The notes below the pieces were generated by a model that searched no databases, had not been told where the DNA came from, and was given only the letters and a program-made list of their open reading frames with translations. Positions 34,386-46,617 of a DNA stretch of 64,000 nt are shown one piece after another. The DNA lies in NCBI GenBank assembly GCA_033816765.1, contig CM066297.1:1048573-1112572 (forward strand), given 5' to 3'. Position 1 is the stretch's first letter, and every line of letters begins with the position of its first letter. The position numbers and the translations under genes are program-made. This stretch comes from Nothopassalora personata. Its lineage: Eukaryota; Ascomycota; Dothideomycetes; Mycosphaerellales; Mycosphaerellaceae.

Positions 34386-35393
34386 ATTCTAGGGCCGATA
34401 TCAAGGGTGTACTGTACAGTCTGAGTGCTTTCCGCAGCTTGGATGCCCGAGGTCTGTCAAATGACTGCTGTTCAGGACAGGAGAGCAACTTCTATCGCAC
34501 GCAACCACGTGAGAGGCGGCTTGCAAGCGGATGGGAGTGCGATTAAGCAGAGGTGAGTGTGGCATGAATGTGGGACGCGCCTGGAAAACATAGTTCTATT
34601 GTTCACGCGAGTGGCTTGCCCGGCGGCGTGCATACCGTCACCTTTCTCAGGTACTGCGGCCAAGAAATCGTTCAGCTCTGCATCATGTCAGGGGAGACTG
34701 AACATAGCACGAGATGCAAGCTGACGGTTAATATCGTCACGTCTGCTGTTGCAAGAAGCGGCCAAGGAGGAGCGAAAGATGCCAAGCGCTCAACCCGAGG
34801 CAGGTCCGAAAGAGACGACGAGGAATGTTACCATGTGCCAATCTGACCACAAAATCTGTCGGCGTCATCTTTTCGCCTGTTGGTTTGAGTTGTAGCAAGT
34901 ATCCAATTCTATAGGCCACACTATCCAACTCGAGCCAAACAAGCACGGACCTGTAATTCAGCACATGCCATTCACTCTGTCTGGACACTTGCTTGATCTA
35001 TTGACGTCATCTAGGCACCTCGCATATGCATTTTGTCGCCGCAAGATCTGCATCAGCTGTCTGATGTGAGAGTCTCTCACGGAAGACTATCAGCCACGCT
35101 TGAGTACACTGCCCCGAAACTTGAGCTACCATCACTGTCCAGCTTGGAATGAGGTTATTAGCAGCGAGATAGGTGAGGTGGTCGTGCGTGCTTTGCACGT
35201 CCTGAGGCTGATACGCTGGTTAGGTACACCCAGCACGGGAAGATTGAGATAATCTACATGTCGGAGTGTCCGCTAACGGCAAAATTGCTAGGCAAGACCT
35301 CTGAACGCTGGCCTTGGGTGAATGTGAGAGACATGCACTTGCTGTGCTTCATAACATGCCGCGGGGGGACAGCTTCGGTGCCCCATTAAAGCC
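34386..35393. other. Intergenic, 1 kb, no gene seen
   Basis: Upstream of the NTF2-like gene and 3' of Spp2. No frame with protein character on either strand. Confidence 0.45.
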
Positions 35394-36713
35394 TCACCTC
35401 CTCCGATCTCTATCACGACTACGATCTCGTCGTCCATCTCTGTCGCTGTCGCGACGTCTGTCGTCACCATCTCTATATCTTCGCGAACGTTCCTTGTCAT
35501 GATCATCGTCGCGTTCATCCCTTTCCCGCTCCTTCCTCCTCCGTCGCTCCTTCTCCTTTCTGCGACGATACTCCTCCTCACTTTCATCTTCGTCATCGCG
35601 CCGCCGTCGGTCTCTGTCCTTTTCTCTCCGGCGACCATCATCATGATCCCGACCCCGCTCCCGTCTGCGATCGCGGAAATCCCGGTCGCTGCCGTCCTTC
35701 CTTCGCTCCTCCCGCTCCTTCCTCTCAAATTCCTCCTCATACTTCGCCCGCTCATCCTTCTCGCGCTTCTTCTGAAGCTCCTCCTCTGTGAACATCTCCC
35801 CTGTCTTCTTGTCTCTGAGCAAGATTGGATTGTAGATCTTCACCTCCTTTCCACCCTTTGCAGCCCTACCCCAAGCTCCCATTTCTGATACAAGTGACTT
35901 GTCTTCTTTCGCGCCGATGCCAAGCAGATTTGCTCTCCTATCTGGCAGCTTGCCAGTGTCCTTGACCAGCTTCTTACCCTTTTGGCTGCCAATGCCTTCA
36001 CCATCCTTCCAGCCCATACCACGGAGCATAGCAGCTCCATATTGCTCAACTGGCACTCGCGCATAGTCGTCTAAGCTAGGAATTTCCGGCGCTTCAATGT
36101 AATCGTGCTGGAACGCATCGCCCTCAGTCATCGTCGACTCCGCCTGCGCGATCGTGAGATTCTTGTCCGTAGTTGTCTTGCCCATTAACGCATCCATCGC
36201 TAGCTCATCGGCCGTCTTCTGCCGAGGCGCCTCTTCTTGCTCATTATCTGCTCGAGCTGAGGACTCTGCCTCGTCAGGCGCATCGCCGGTCCTATGGTTG
36301 ACTTCCTCCCCATTCTCTTCACATTTCTTGAACGTGTTCAGACCGAATTGCGGCTTCTTCGCCAAATCTGCTGCTTCTACCTCGCGCATCTTTTGATCCA
36401 TATTCGCATCTTGTCCTGGCGCATCTCCAGGTAGGGCACTCTTCTGCCGTCTTCGCTTATTAGCGGCCTCTTTCCAGTCGCGATTTGACATCCTGGGTAT
36501 TACAAGAGGTCCAGCCTCCTCCTTCTTGCGATTGTCATCCACGGCCCCACCAGCGCTTCTATCGAAATGTGAGACTTTTTCCACTCGACCCAATTCCACG
36601 CCATCATCGTCGTCCTCGTTGAGTGTAGCACGTGGTCGCTTGTGGCCGTTCGTTGATGGTGGCGGCGCCTTGCGCTTCGCGCCGAGCGACAGAGAGATCT
36701 TGCCGTCGCTCAT
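35394..36713 (-). CDS. SPP2: Pre-mRNA splicing factor Spp2 (GPKOW/MOS2 relative)
   Basis: Single exon, 439 aa. Spp2 activates the DEAH helicase Prp2 in the spliceosome just before the first catalytic step; the contact is made by its G-patch-like motif. Here that motif is VPVEQYGAAMLRGMGWKDGEGIG at residues 221-243, the Spp2-specific variant of the G-patch. Other features are an N-terminal SLSLGAKRK with a nuclear-localisation-like basic patch, the PLVIPRMSNRDWKEAANKRRR block, the conserved PDRRANLLGIGAKED segment downstream of the G-patch, and a very long Arg/Asp/Glu repeat tail (residues about 315-439) rich in RD, RE and RS pairs. The tail is longer than in yeast Spp2 and resembles animal GPKOW-style low-complexity regions. 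Confidence 0.88.
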   Translation of the reverse strand: MSDGKISLSLGAKRKAPPPSTNGHKRPRATLNEDDDDGVELGRVEKVSHFDRSAGGAVDDNRKKEEAGPLVIPRMSNRDWKEAANKRRRQKSALPGDAPGQDANMDQKMREVEAADLAKKPQFGLNTFKKCEENGEEVNHRTGDAPDEAESSARADNEQEEAPRQKTADELAMDALMGKTTTDKNLTIAQAESTMTEGDAFQHDYIEAPEIPSLDDYARVPVEQYGAAMLRGMGWKDGEGIGSQKGKKLVKDTGKLPDRRANLLGIGAKEDKSLVSEMGAWGRAAKGGKEVKIYNPILLRDKKTGEMFTEEELQKKREKDERAKYEEEFERKEREERRKDGSDRDFRDRRRERGRDHDDGRRREKDRDRRRRDDEDESEEEYRRRKEKERRRRKERERDERDDDHDKERSRRYRDGDDRRRDSDRDGRRDRSRDRDRRR

Positions 36714-39700
36714 GTTGTGGTAAGATAATGTGCTGTCGCATGTAGCAGTTCAAAGCAACATAGACTTTTTGAAACAAGTCCTGGCGCGAGTCATGTAGCC
36801 TAAGCACGTGAAACTGGAAACAGATCGCGAAGACGACAAGAACGACTGGCGATTGGGGAAGCTGAACTGTCACATTTGACAGAGCGTCGCCAAGGCCATA
36901 TTGCTCAGAGGTCTTCGATTCTTGCCGTACGACATCACAAAGCTGCCACCGGCTTCACCGCACTGAAATCGACTTCTTCAGATGCCTACATGCATTTTTG
37001 CGTAACATTCTATGTCAACGACATGTCACACGCTAACTTTCCCAACAATATGCAGTGAGACCTGCCACTTCCTGTCGTACAGCGCCACATTACGATGGAC
37101 TCTGCTTGAGCGAAAGCCCATTCCTAACAGAAAACCCTGCAAATATTTGGAACAAGAACGATTCAAGGACAGCACCGCCGTTGAAGCCCAACAGCCACAG
37201 TATAAACGACTCATGGTTGACTTTTCAGATCTGATCAGCGCCTTGCGAGTCGAGAAGTTGATACCATGAGTCGACGGCGGCCACGAGCTGTTCGGCTTGC
37301 CGAAGACGCCATGGCCGTCACACTCGCCACACCTATATGCCGATGGAATTATTGCTTGCGAGCGGCAAACAACCACATCCTGGAGACTAACCAGGTTGAC
37401 GTAGGCTCTTCCCAAGCGCGATGCAGCTTGCAGCAGGCCGCGGAAGGTTGGCCAGCATGCTGCTTGATAGCGAAACCTAGAGCATTAATGTACCTGTAGG
37501 GTAGACGACCAATGACAGGCCGATCCTGGTCTAAGAGGCCATGATATGCGCCTTGAGGACTAGCAAGAGGATTGTCCTCAACTTCATCTGCTGGCTTGAG
37601 TATGAAATGTGAGCATATGGTAGTCCTGGTTCTCTGCTGGTCCTGCTCTGGATCTCGCGCACCTTTGACGACTGTATCAGCCACAATGCTTCAGGCCTTC
37701 GGCACCGTGAGGTCAGCCTGCCTGGGAACAGGAAATGCTCGATGCGCCTAGGATGATATGGCTGAACAGCAGCGATACGAAGCATGGCCTTTGTGGTTCG
37801 CATAGATAACGTGTGAATTTTCCTGAGCAGCAACTCCAACCGCTTCTCCGCGGCTTTACACCCATTCTACGGTGTGGGTGGCTATTGGAGCCCAACGAGT
37901 TCACCAGCATGGTTGGGCCAGGTCTTGTCGGTGCTGTTGCGCTGCTGCTATGCCAGTCTAAGCGATGCTTCTGGCCTCTTCAGCAACCCACAAGTCAGAC
38001 GGGATACTGAAGACTTCGCCACGCCATCTGTTGCAACCAGGAAACTGCTGCAGGTCATCGAACTGTGCTCTTTGGATGAGTCCCCACGCTGCGACCGCTT
38101 GAGAATGACGCGCAAGTTCTCTGTGGCGTGGGCCATTCGACAAAAGCATATGGTACTCACTGTGTCAGGGTGCAGTGGGCACTGGAAGTCGACGAAACGT
38201 TGCCCGAACCCTGATATGGTGATTTCCGATTCAGCCCGTGTGCAATGAGCTGCCTGCAGCACTTCACCACCACATGCTCGCGGCATGACCAGGGCGCTCG
38301 ATGTGGATCGTGGACCACATTGGTTTTATACAACAAGCCTTTCTGCTCCCAACGCTGAAGACCCTGAAAGAGGCACTGCTAATGGGGTACATTGGGCAGA
38401 ACAGGCATAAGCAGACCACGGTGACATGGTTTAGCAACAACCGATCCAAGGGCCCAGGCACCTTGTATACTGTCAACTTCAACGCCAATCGACCTACTTC
38501 ACCAGTCGACATCACTCACCCCACCAGCATAGCTACTGATCTAGAGGAACGTGTCGTGCACTGTCAGCAGGTCATCATGGTTGATAATGGATGCTGGCAA
38601 ATACAGTGCTGACGCGACTCATTTCAGCTGTGTCGTCTACCACGACATTCCATGGACGGACAATCTTAACGGAACACGCAGCATGTCCAGTATGGCCAAA
38701 GTCTGGAGCGAGGTCAACGGTACTCGAGCGGCTCATACCACCTCGCCGACTCTGTTCATCTTCTTGGGCCGCATTCGGCTATTGAACCCGGGAATGGCGA
38801 CTGTCCAGCATAGCCATGGAATCAGAACAGTCCTACTGGTCTGGTTATCCTCGACACAGAAGTGGAAGGATGTTAGCTTCATTTTGTCGAACGAGTCCGA
38901 ATGCTCGTGTCCGTTCGAGTATGCTTAGATCGGTCCAATAGAGAAGGATTCTACGGATGGTCCACGACTGGTACGACGTCGCGGAGGCTCTGGCAGAGCG
39001 ACCTCCAGTCTGTCACATGGTCAATACCAAGGCGTATGCGTCGAGGCGGAAGAGAAACCTCCCTGCGGTCTCAAGCGCAATCTCACAAACCTTGTGCCGT
39101 GGCAAAATAACAACGACACTCTTTCACCCTGCGGCTGCCCGACTCGCACCTGCGCTTGATCCGCGGACTCCAGTTGCGGCGAAGAAACAAAATCAGATTC
39201 TGGCTCAACGATTCGAAGACCCTCGGCTTGTGCACGTCGATCTACCGCATCCATTTTACGCCAGGCACGGCACAACATGCAGGTACATTTGACAAATGCA
39301 GGTACAGGTGTAGATTGGGAATACTGCAATAGGAAGGAGAGGCAGCTTCGACGCCGCGTTGCAGCACGACTTTGTCTCTTCATGGCGCGAGTTACTCTTT
39401 GCAAAGCGTGTTGTAAGGCAAGACAAGCCCGACATTGCGGAGCAAAGTCGGACTTCATGCCGTGACAGTCTGTCTGTGGGGCTTTTGGGACAAATTCGTG
39501 TCCCAACATCGGCGTGCGATGCCCGGCGTCCCGAAGGATCCGACGGCTCCACGACTTGGCCACCTACGAAGCGTTCAAGCTCCCATCTGCTACCAGAGCA
39601 GACTCCGCATGCGACACGCACACTGGTATGGGAGCTTGATGGCCCGTGGCATCACCGTCACAAGCGAAGTTGAAGCGATATATGAGAGTCATGTGAGCAC

Positions 39701-41400
39701 GCTCTCGCGTGTGAGCACCGTGAATCGTGAAGCCAGCTTTCTCGAAGACGTGGTGATTGTTCGGCAACTTGGTTGCTGAAAGAGAGTACAGTACAATCCT
39801 AGGTGCTGATCGAGTGCCCAAGGCCGGGGTCCAGATTTTTCAACAACAGCCAGCGCCTTGCGAGATAGAAATTGTCATTTTCGTCCAAGACCGTGGACCT
39901 GTGGACAAAATACCGCGCAAATGGACAGCAGACGCGCTGTGGAGAGCTACGGAAGAACCGCGTGAGGCGTAGGTTTGCTTCCCAGATACCGCGCATGGTG
40001 CAAGCCACCGTCCCCGACAGCTCGTCACCGGTACCTTGCAGGGTTGAGCTCTTCCCATCTCGTTTACTGGCGATCTTTGCCTGGAAGTGTGGAAAGCAGA
40101 AGTCTTGGAACACCTTGACGGCGGGAACTCTCTCCATTTCCCCGGGGTCCAGCTTCAATGGGCCCGGCACTACGGATGGCTCTGGCGGGCAGAAGTCAAA
40201 GATCCAGATGCCGTGAAGCAACCCTCTTCCCAATCCAGCCAGGCGGAGACCTGCCGAAAGACCACCCGAGGTCATCACCTATCAAGAATATCAAGTAACC
40301 CAGGCAGTCTGGACAGCAGTCGACACGCAACGCTGATCCTTGTATACGATGCATGCACGTGAGAGTGGACGCTGTACACCATGACACCATGCAGACTGCT
40401 GCAAAAGACAAGTTAAGTTTGTAGAGCTCTCCACAACGTGACATGTGCAATTGATGATGATCTTGCGCGAAACGTTGTTCCTGCAGCTTCAAATTAGCTG
40501 TCAGCTCTGGTGTACACTAACCACCCTGGGTCCGATCGTAATCCATCAAATTCTCAGAGTCCGATTCGCCTCTTTGACCACAATGTTGATTGCGAACCAC
40601 GGTGTTGTAGGGTCTCATAGTGCGCGCATGTGTACTGTCAAGGCCTTGAAACACAACCGGTAGTGTTCAAGAGGCTTCCTCCGACCTCCGGTTGGCTACA
40701 ACAAGGAATAGAGTGGAATACGACCGAAGCTGGAGGTCAGATTGTACCTGTCTTCGAGGTCGCGCTGGGGCAACGTAGGTGCATGTCTATCCACGAAACT
40801 CGCCGTCGCGCGGTGGCGTGGCGCAGAAGCTGCAGAGGTGTGAAAGCAGATGGATGCATACTGCATGCATACTGTAGATTAATCGTGCTGCTAAAGATAC
40901 ACGCACCAATGACAGAAGCAGCAAATGATGTATTCGCACCGAGCTCGTCGTTCCCAAGATGGTCGCGGTGGTCGACACAAACGGAAGATTGCTCTGAAAC
41001 GAACAGAATCACTGATTTCAAGCCAGCTATCGTGATCGATGTGAGAGGTGTGAGACTCGTCATACGTCTCTCGAAAAGGGACACCTTCGAGTGGATACAG
41101 ACTGTCGGCGTCCTGACCCTGCGGGCGGGGCGGCCTACGTGCTTTGGAGTGGTTTTGCCTTCGAGAAGACGCTGCGTCTGAGAGTGAAACACAGGCGTGG
41201 AGAAGCGCAGCGCGTTCGCTGGGTCGTCCGCCAGCCGGTCATACGGTTGCCGATCGTTGTTACCATTGGCGGGCATGCATCGAAGACAAGGGACTGTTCC
41301 TGCATTATTAGACCTTGGACCTGTGTTTCAAGCCGCCGTCTGCCAGCAACACACGAGTAGACGCACTGTGACGGAAGGGTTTTGCCAGCGCTGCCGCATC

Positions 41401-41435
41401 TGCACTGCACTGCACTGCACTGCACTGCACTGCAC
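41401..41435. repeat. (TGCAC)7 pentanucleotide repeat
   Basis: Seven perfect TGCAC units in the gene-poor region. Confidence 0.95.
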
Positions 41436-42101
41436 GATCAGACGCGTCGCTTTTGACTCGGCTCTCGCATCAGCGGATGGCCACGGTCAGCGTCAGTGTG
41501 GTCACCATGGATCGTGCTACATGTCCAGTGGCAGCGCCTGCACGACGTCGTGTCTCCAACAACGCTATGTATGCAGAGAGCTGTGAGCCACACACAGCGG
41601 GATACCCACGAACGGAAGCGCTATTGGGAGAAGTGTTGACACACTGTCTTGTATGGACAAAAGTGCCCAGCGAATCCCCAGTGAGGGTCTCGAACGGATG
41701 TGATATAGGCTTCCGGCACAGCTTATCGATTGGAGTGAAGCCGTGTCGGACCTGTCGGTTGGCTGATGGTGGCGCTGCGATCTGGCCACACACGCCAACG
41801 ATGTAGGCGATGGGAAGAATCAGAAGCGCGCGCAAAAACCACCTCGACTGAGCGGTCGGGCACAAAAGCAGCGCCCGCGTCCGAATGGCGTGTTTCTCAC
41901 AGCACGGATTCCTCCCTTCGCCGCGGCCGAGAATGCGGCCCTTCTGCCGGCGGCCACCACGCCAATCAGTCGTCTGTTTGTCGCTGCAGCACGCTGACTT
42001 GCACGGCGATTCTGATTCAAACATCGCCTCCAACAAACCACGGTAGAACAAAGGTGATCGAGGTGATTCATGGCTGCGTGCATGCAGGCCATGATGCAGT
42101 T

Positions 42102-42107
42102 GCAGTT

Positions 42108-42143
<36 letters not shown>
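42102..42143. repeat. (CAG)n trinucleotide tract
   Basis: About thirteen consecutive GCA units after two imperfect TTGCAG units. It gives poly-Gln, poly-Ala or poly-Cys artefact frames depending on frame and strand. Confidence 0.95.
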
Positions 42144-42152
<9 letters not shown>

Positions 42153-43124
42153 GCCCAACGCCGCCGCCGCTGCGAATGGCGACGCAGCGACATGTCGTAT
42201 GTCGGCATTTCATGCGCGCTTTCACGTGGGCCAAATGAAGAGTTGACCAGATGGCGCTCGCACATACCGATGCGCGCCGTGGAGAGGCCTGCAGGCCGCA
42301 GAGGCGCAGCCATCGACGGCAACGAATTATGTCCTGGTGCTGCACGGAGGCGAGCCAATAGGTCGTATTCACTCAGCCGGGATGGAGGGACCATGGCGGT
42401 GCTGGGGTGGCCGTACCTGCATCGCCGCCCGTTGGTCGTGTCTTGGGTGCTCGCCGGCTTCAGCGCCTGTGCGTCCCATCCCATGGACCCAGCAGCCGTC
42501 CCGGTGTCCCCATGAGCCAACTCGAATCGCGTGTACACTACTCTAGCACTAAGTTTTGTACCTGGCTAACGTCTTTTGGGCCAACCTTTCGCTCGCCGCG
42601 TCGCCCTGATCCCCCCCATCAATTCGTCCCACGCTTGGGTCCAGGGTTTATCTTAACTTGGTCGTCGCTCTCTCGTATCCTCTGTATCGTCATCTCTTGT
42701 ACTTCTTTTGCCTGTTCCCTTTAAGGTCTCCATTCGATCTGTGCTTTGTGTGCAAGAGTCCTTGTCATTCCTTTGGAACACTTCTGCTACACTAACTTAT
42801 TGTGCCACCCTCGACGTAAAAGTTTCGTCGTGGACTACAACGCCTAGTAGACCTCGAGAGACTTTGTCACGCCTCGTGGTCGTCCCCAGCCTTTCCTTCC
42901 GACCCAAGTCTCGATTTGACCCGACTCGGACCCTGTACAGTGTGACACTATCATCAACAAGCACCAATTTAATCGGAACCTGAGGCGCACCTCCTATTGA
43001 ATGTTTCGAACCAACTGAGACCGCCAGAGGACAACAGAAAGACTTGGTAGGTCCGCCTACTAGCCATGCGGACCGTACCTCCACTCTCGCATGCTAACAG
43101 CGCGGTCAGCAGAAATACCTCACG

Positions 43125-44921
43125 ATGGAATACGCCCAACAAGCGACGCCTCCAATGGCACAAAGTCCATTCTTCTACTACCAACCGGAGCCAAGCCCAG
43201 AGTCAAGACAACACGGCCACTTCACTCCTCACCCACAGCACCCTCATGGTCTCCCAATGGCAGTCGTGCCTCCGAGCCCAGAGCAGATGATGCACTTCCA
43301 GCAGCAGCAAGCTATGTACCACCGACCACAGTCTGCGCACATCTACCACCAGCAGCACGCTTACGGACCTCCTCCGATGCTCACGCCGGATGCTTCGCCT
43401 CGCCAACACCAGAAAGCACACTATGTCATGCAGCACGAAGCCTCCGGCCTATTACCGATCGATACCGAGTGCCATTACTTCCCAGCAACGCCTACTCTGT
43501 CGGCATCTGGCTCATTCAGCTCGGCTTCGACTCCTCCACCAACGTGTGACATCGTTCCAACTCCAGTGAATGGTCAAGGTGTGTTTTTCGCTAAGCCACA
43601 CATGGTTCACCAGCCTGCGGTGAAGCGAGGCTGCGAAGAGGAGGTGTTTTCGGAGGTTCTGGCAGGCGGTGACTGGACGCGCCCTGGCTCCCCGCCAATG
43701 ACCCCAGTGTTCCTCTCGCACCACAATTCTGTTTCTGCAGCAAGCGGCACATCCTACGACATCGCCACCGGAACCGACTCGAGCCAGGTGTCACCATCCC
43801 CATCGCCCGTTCCTCGATCGGTCGCTTCCGAACAAGACGTGTGCGACCCTCGGGATTTGACGGTCGGCACTTCAAGTGCCGACTTCGCGAACGCGCCATC
43901 TGCGGACAACAAGGCGCACGCTTTACCCCTGAAAGACGAACATCACGTTCACATTGCTGCACCAACCGAGCTCGGTCAACACGGCAGCTACCCGACGTTC
44001 GAGCCCATCTTCGATCTCGACACGGAAGACGAGTTCTCTGGCATGGTCGCGTATGGTCAACCGGACATCCACTACCAAGAAAGCAAGCGCCAACGCCTCG
44101 ACCTCGTACCCGGCCTCGTCGAGGACGACGGCTTCTTCAGTGAAGAGAGCTTCAGTGACGAAGACGATATGGCACACGGCGGCTACTCGCCTATGTCCGA
44201 GTTTTCGGTACCAGAGCACTCAGCCGCCGCGCAGTCAAAGTCGAGGCGAAAGACCACCAAGAAGGTTGAGCTCGCCATCAACACTGCTCAGTCAACATCT
44301 CAACAGGCATCCACCGCACCCACGTCGACTGCCCCCAGCACAACCTCAGAGAATCACGACTCTGCCGCTCCAACTCCAACACAAGGCAGCAGTGTTTCCC
44401 GCCGTGGCCGCAAGCAGTCCCTGACTGATGACCCCTCGAAGACTTTCGTCTGCACACTGTGCAGCCGTCGCTTCCGCCGACAAGAACACCTCAAGCGTCA
44501 CTACAGGTCACTGCACACCCACGAGAAGCCTTTCGAATGCTCCGACTGCGGCAAGAAGTTTTCTCGCTCCGATAACTTGTCCCAGCATCAGAGGACACAT
44601 GGCGCCGGCACAATGGTCATGGGTGTCCTCACACAGCCAGGCGAGCACCAGATGCACCAACAGCCCATCGAGTCGGTCAACGGCGGCGATGCAGGCAGCG
44701 TGATCCGACCCAAGCAGGAGCAACAATACCCGCCACAACATCGCTACCCTCAACAGCATCGAGTCAGCCCAGACGCACATGAGCTCGGCTCGATGCTGTT
44801 CGATGTGACTTCACAGATGGCTGGTTCAAGCTCAAGCAGCGTTGGCTACTCCGATGGTGACTTCAGCCCGTCCTCGCAGGACCGGAAACCATCGCAGAAG
44901 AAGCGCAAGCGGGAAGAATAA
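43125..44921 (+). CDS. C2H2 zinc-finger transcription factor, MsnA/Seb1 (yeast Msn2/4) type
   Basis: Single coding exon, 598 aa. Two adjacent C2H2 fingers lie at about residues 441-495: [52 protein letters not shown]. The specificity helices RRQEHLKRH and SRSDNLSQH are those of Msn2/4-class factors, which bind the stress response element AGGGG. Members (Seb1 in Trichoderma, MsnA in Aspergillus) act in osmotic and general stress responses. The long N-terminus is Gln/His/Pro-rich, then acidic ([37 protein letters not shown]), a probable activation region. A basic tail ([12 protein letters not shown]) looks like a nuclear signal. Upstream ATGs and a possible leader intron suggest control at the 5' UTR. 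Confidence 0.9.
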   Translation: MEYAQQATPPMAQSPFFYYQPEPSPESRQHGHFTPHPQHPHGLPMAVVPPSPEQMMHFQQQQAMYHRPQSAHIYHQQHAYGPPPMLTPDASPRQHQKAHYVMQHEASGLLPIDTECHYFPATPTLSASGSFSSASTPPPTCDIVPTPVNGQGVFFAKPHMVHQPAVKRGCEEEVFSEVLAGGDWTRPGSPPMTPVFLSHHNSVSAASGTSYDIATGTDSSQVSPSPSPVPRSVASEQDVCDPRDLTVGTSSADFANAPSADNKAHALPLKDEHHVHIAAPTELGQHGSYPTFEPIFDLDTEDEFSGMVAYGQPDIHYQESKRQRLDLVPGLVEDDGFFSEESFSDEDDMAHGGYSPMSEFSVPEHSAAAQSKSRRKTTKKVELAINTAQSTSQQASTAPTSTAPSTTSENHDSAAPTPTQGSSVSRRGRKQSLTDDPSKTFVCTLCSRRFRRQEHLKRHYRSLHTHEKPFECSDCGKKFSRSDNLSQHQRTHGAGTMVMGVLTQPGEHQMHQQPIESVNGGDAGSVIRPKQEQQYPPQHRYPQQHRVSPDAHELGSMLFDVTSQMAGSSSSSVGYSDGDFSPSSQDRKPSQKKRKREE

Positions 44922-46079
44922 ATATCTGCTGACCAATCTTTCTTTCTGTCTCCGCATGCTTGCTTGCTTGTGGACATGGATCATGACCTATCTCGCCACA
45001 TCGCTGGAGGGGAACTACTCGATACGAATATCACGTCGTCACGCTGGGGATACCATAAAAGGCCGGGGAAAAACAACACTACCTCACACACACCTTTCGA
45101 TTCGATGCGGCATCAACAGCACGAGTATTCGGACCGTACTATCTTTTCTTCAACGGACATGCCATTCGCTGTACAACATAATATCTCTTCTACTGGCGAG
45201 GACACAATTCTCCGCCAACAGTTTTACTTTGGGGCTTTGGGGCATTAATTGGTGTTGATGGCATTACAGGAGAGGACAAGCATGTTTCTACTAGACCTTG
45301 CTTGGTTCATACCTTCTCGCTGCTCGCGCGCGACTCTGAATGTACATGACAGCCTTTTATCTTGTGATTGGTTGTGAAGTGGGGATTGTATGTGTAACAC
45401 CGCCACCCGACCAACCTGTCCGGATAGCTACTGCATCCGCAGCCCTCCTGCGCTGGTCGAGGAGAGTGGTCAGAGTGGTGGGCTGTGGGAACCGTAACTA
45501 TTGTAACATAAGAGCAAAAAGCGAATTTGTCTCTTCCTACCATTCCTCCTTCTCCGTCTTACTCAATCTTCATCCAGCACACCTCTCGCCACACCACGCC
45601 TCATGCCTGATCTCGTCATTCATTGTACTCTCTGTGGCGATGACCTCGAGTCATGGAAGTACAATTCGCCGGCAACGGCACCGCGCAACGAAACAACCAT
45701 GACTTGCCTTGCTTGCGTGCTGACAACCACACAACGATGTCAACATCAAAACGCGTCTCGCGTCATCGAGCCCACAACCACAGCCAGGACCATAGCCCAA
45801 AATACCTGTTCCTGCATCGTGTACACATGTCATGGGCACCTGTGTGTGCTCGGACGATCAAGATCTCCATCAGCCTTTTCCGCGTTCATCCCTACACTTT
45901 GCACGAGAGTTTCGCGTGCACCCTGCATAAGTATCAAAGCCTGCATACCAGCTGCAGTATAGACGCGAGAGCCAATCATGGATTGTTCTTCCTCGATTTC
46001 GATATCTTCGTTGCAGGAGGACAAGTTTTTTGCTACGATGGCGCACACATGTGCGATGCAGCCACTACTATTACTACTA
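44922..46079. other. Intergenic, no supported gene
   Basis: The 3' flank of the zinc-finger gene. Short frames only, including a 119-codon plus frame at 45603 with no protein character. Confidence 0.45.
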
Positions 46080-46319
46080 CTACTGCTGTACCTCCTCTGC
46101 CGAAGGCTCGCTGACGACGGCCTCATGACATCGCGACTGCCTACTGCTACTGCACAGCGGCTGAAGATTGAGGTCGGTGCGTAAGGTTTGCATAAGGGAA
46201 GATAAGCCACGCCATGTGGTCTGGAGGAGGAAAGAGTCGAGTCCATCTACTAGCTTTTTGCTATTCTCGTCTGCTGGAGCGAGGCAGTCGATTAGCTCTC
46301 GGTAGACGTTGTCCTTCAT
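46080..46319 (-). CDS. Possible small or broken gene, 79 codons
   Basis: The frame from ATG 46319 (MKDNVYRELIDCLAPADENSKKLVDGLDSF...) has balanced, helix-like composition for about 55 residues before turning Ser-rich. Immediately upstream a different frame (about 46,620-46,320) also reads protein-like (MAKSIHQIVAIYSYLPYLHH), with no clean splice joining the two. This may be a decayed gene or coincidence. No domain is recognised. Confidence 0.22.
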   Translation of the reverse strand: MKDNVYRELIDCLAPADENSKKLVDGLDSFLLQTTWRGLSSLMQTLRTDLNLQPLCSSSRQSRCHEAVVSEPSAEEVQQ

Positions 46320-46617
46320 TTCAGTATCACCGGCGCTGCAGATTCCCAAACTACGATGTTGGGGCAGTGGTGGAGGTAGGGTAGGTAAGAATAGATTGCC
46401 ACGATCTGGTGTATCGATTTCGCCATCTGAGACATTTGACAAACGGTGTCCGGCCAGTGTGAAGAAAGCTTGATGACGACTATTGCGTGGCAAGAACCTC
46501 TGGCTGGCCAGTCCCACGCACCATCCACACCCATACCTGTCACTACACATCCCGCAATCGATACAGCACCCACGCCCAATATCATCACCCCAAACACATC
46601 ACCGTGACCACCTCCTC

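Larger units (their letters stand above)
36714..43124. other. 6.4-kb gene-poor stretch upstream of the MsnA/Seb1-type regulator
   Basis: No convincing gene on either strand: frames of 80-300 codons overlap one another antisense, and the longest (41470-42372 minus, 41766-42515 plus) are driven by the CAG tract. Contains a TGCAC pentamer repeat and a CAG tract. The last 500 bp (from about 42,570) are pyrimidine-rich and resemble a long fungal 5' leader. A possible leader intron is 43047-43100 (GTAGGT...GCTAACAG). A non-coding RNA, or a promoter integrating many inputs, would fit the size, but neither is shown. Confidence 0.45.

Noticed and set aside
38301..38928. Frames of 103 and 125 codons in the gene-poor region
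   Set aside because: Initially looked partly protein-like, but they have no conserved motifs, no linking splice sites and comparable antisense frames.
41470..42515. Overlapping 300-codon minus and 249-codon plus frames
   Set aside because: Both are generated by the CAG tract (poly-Leu on one strand, poly-Ala on the other) and flanked by non-coding-like sequence; the two cannot both be genes.
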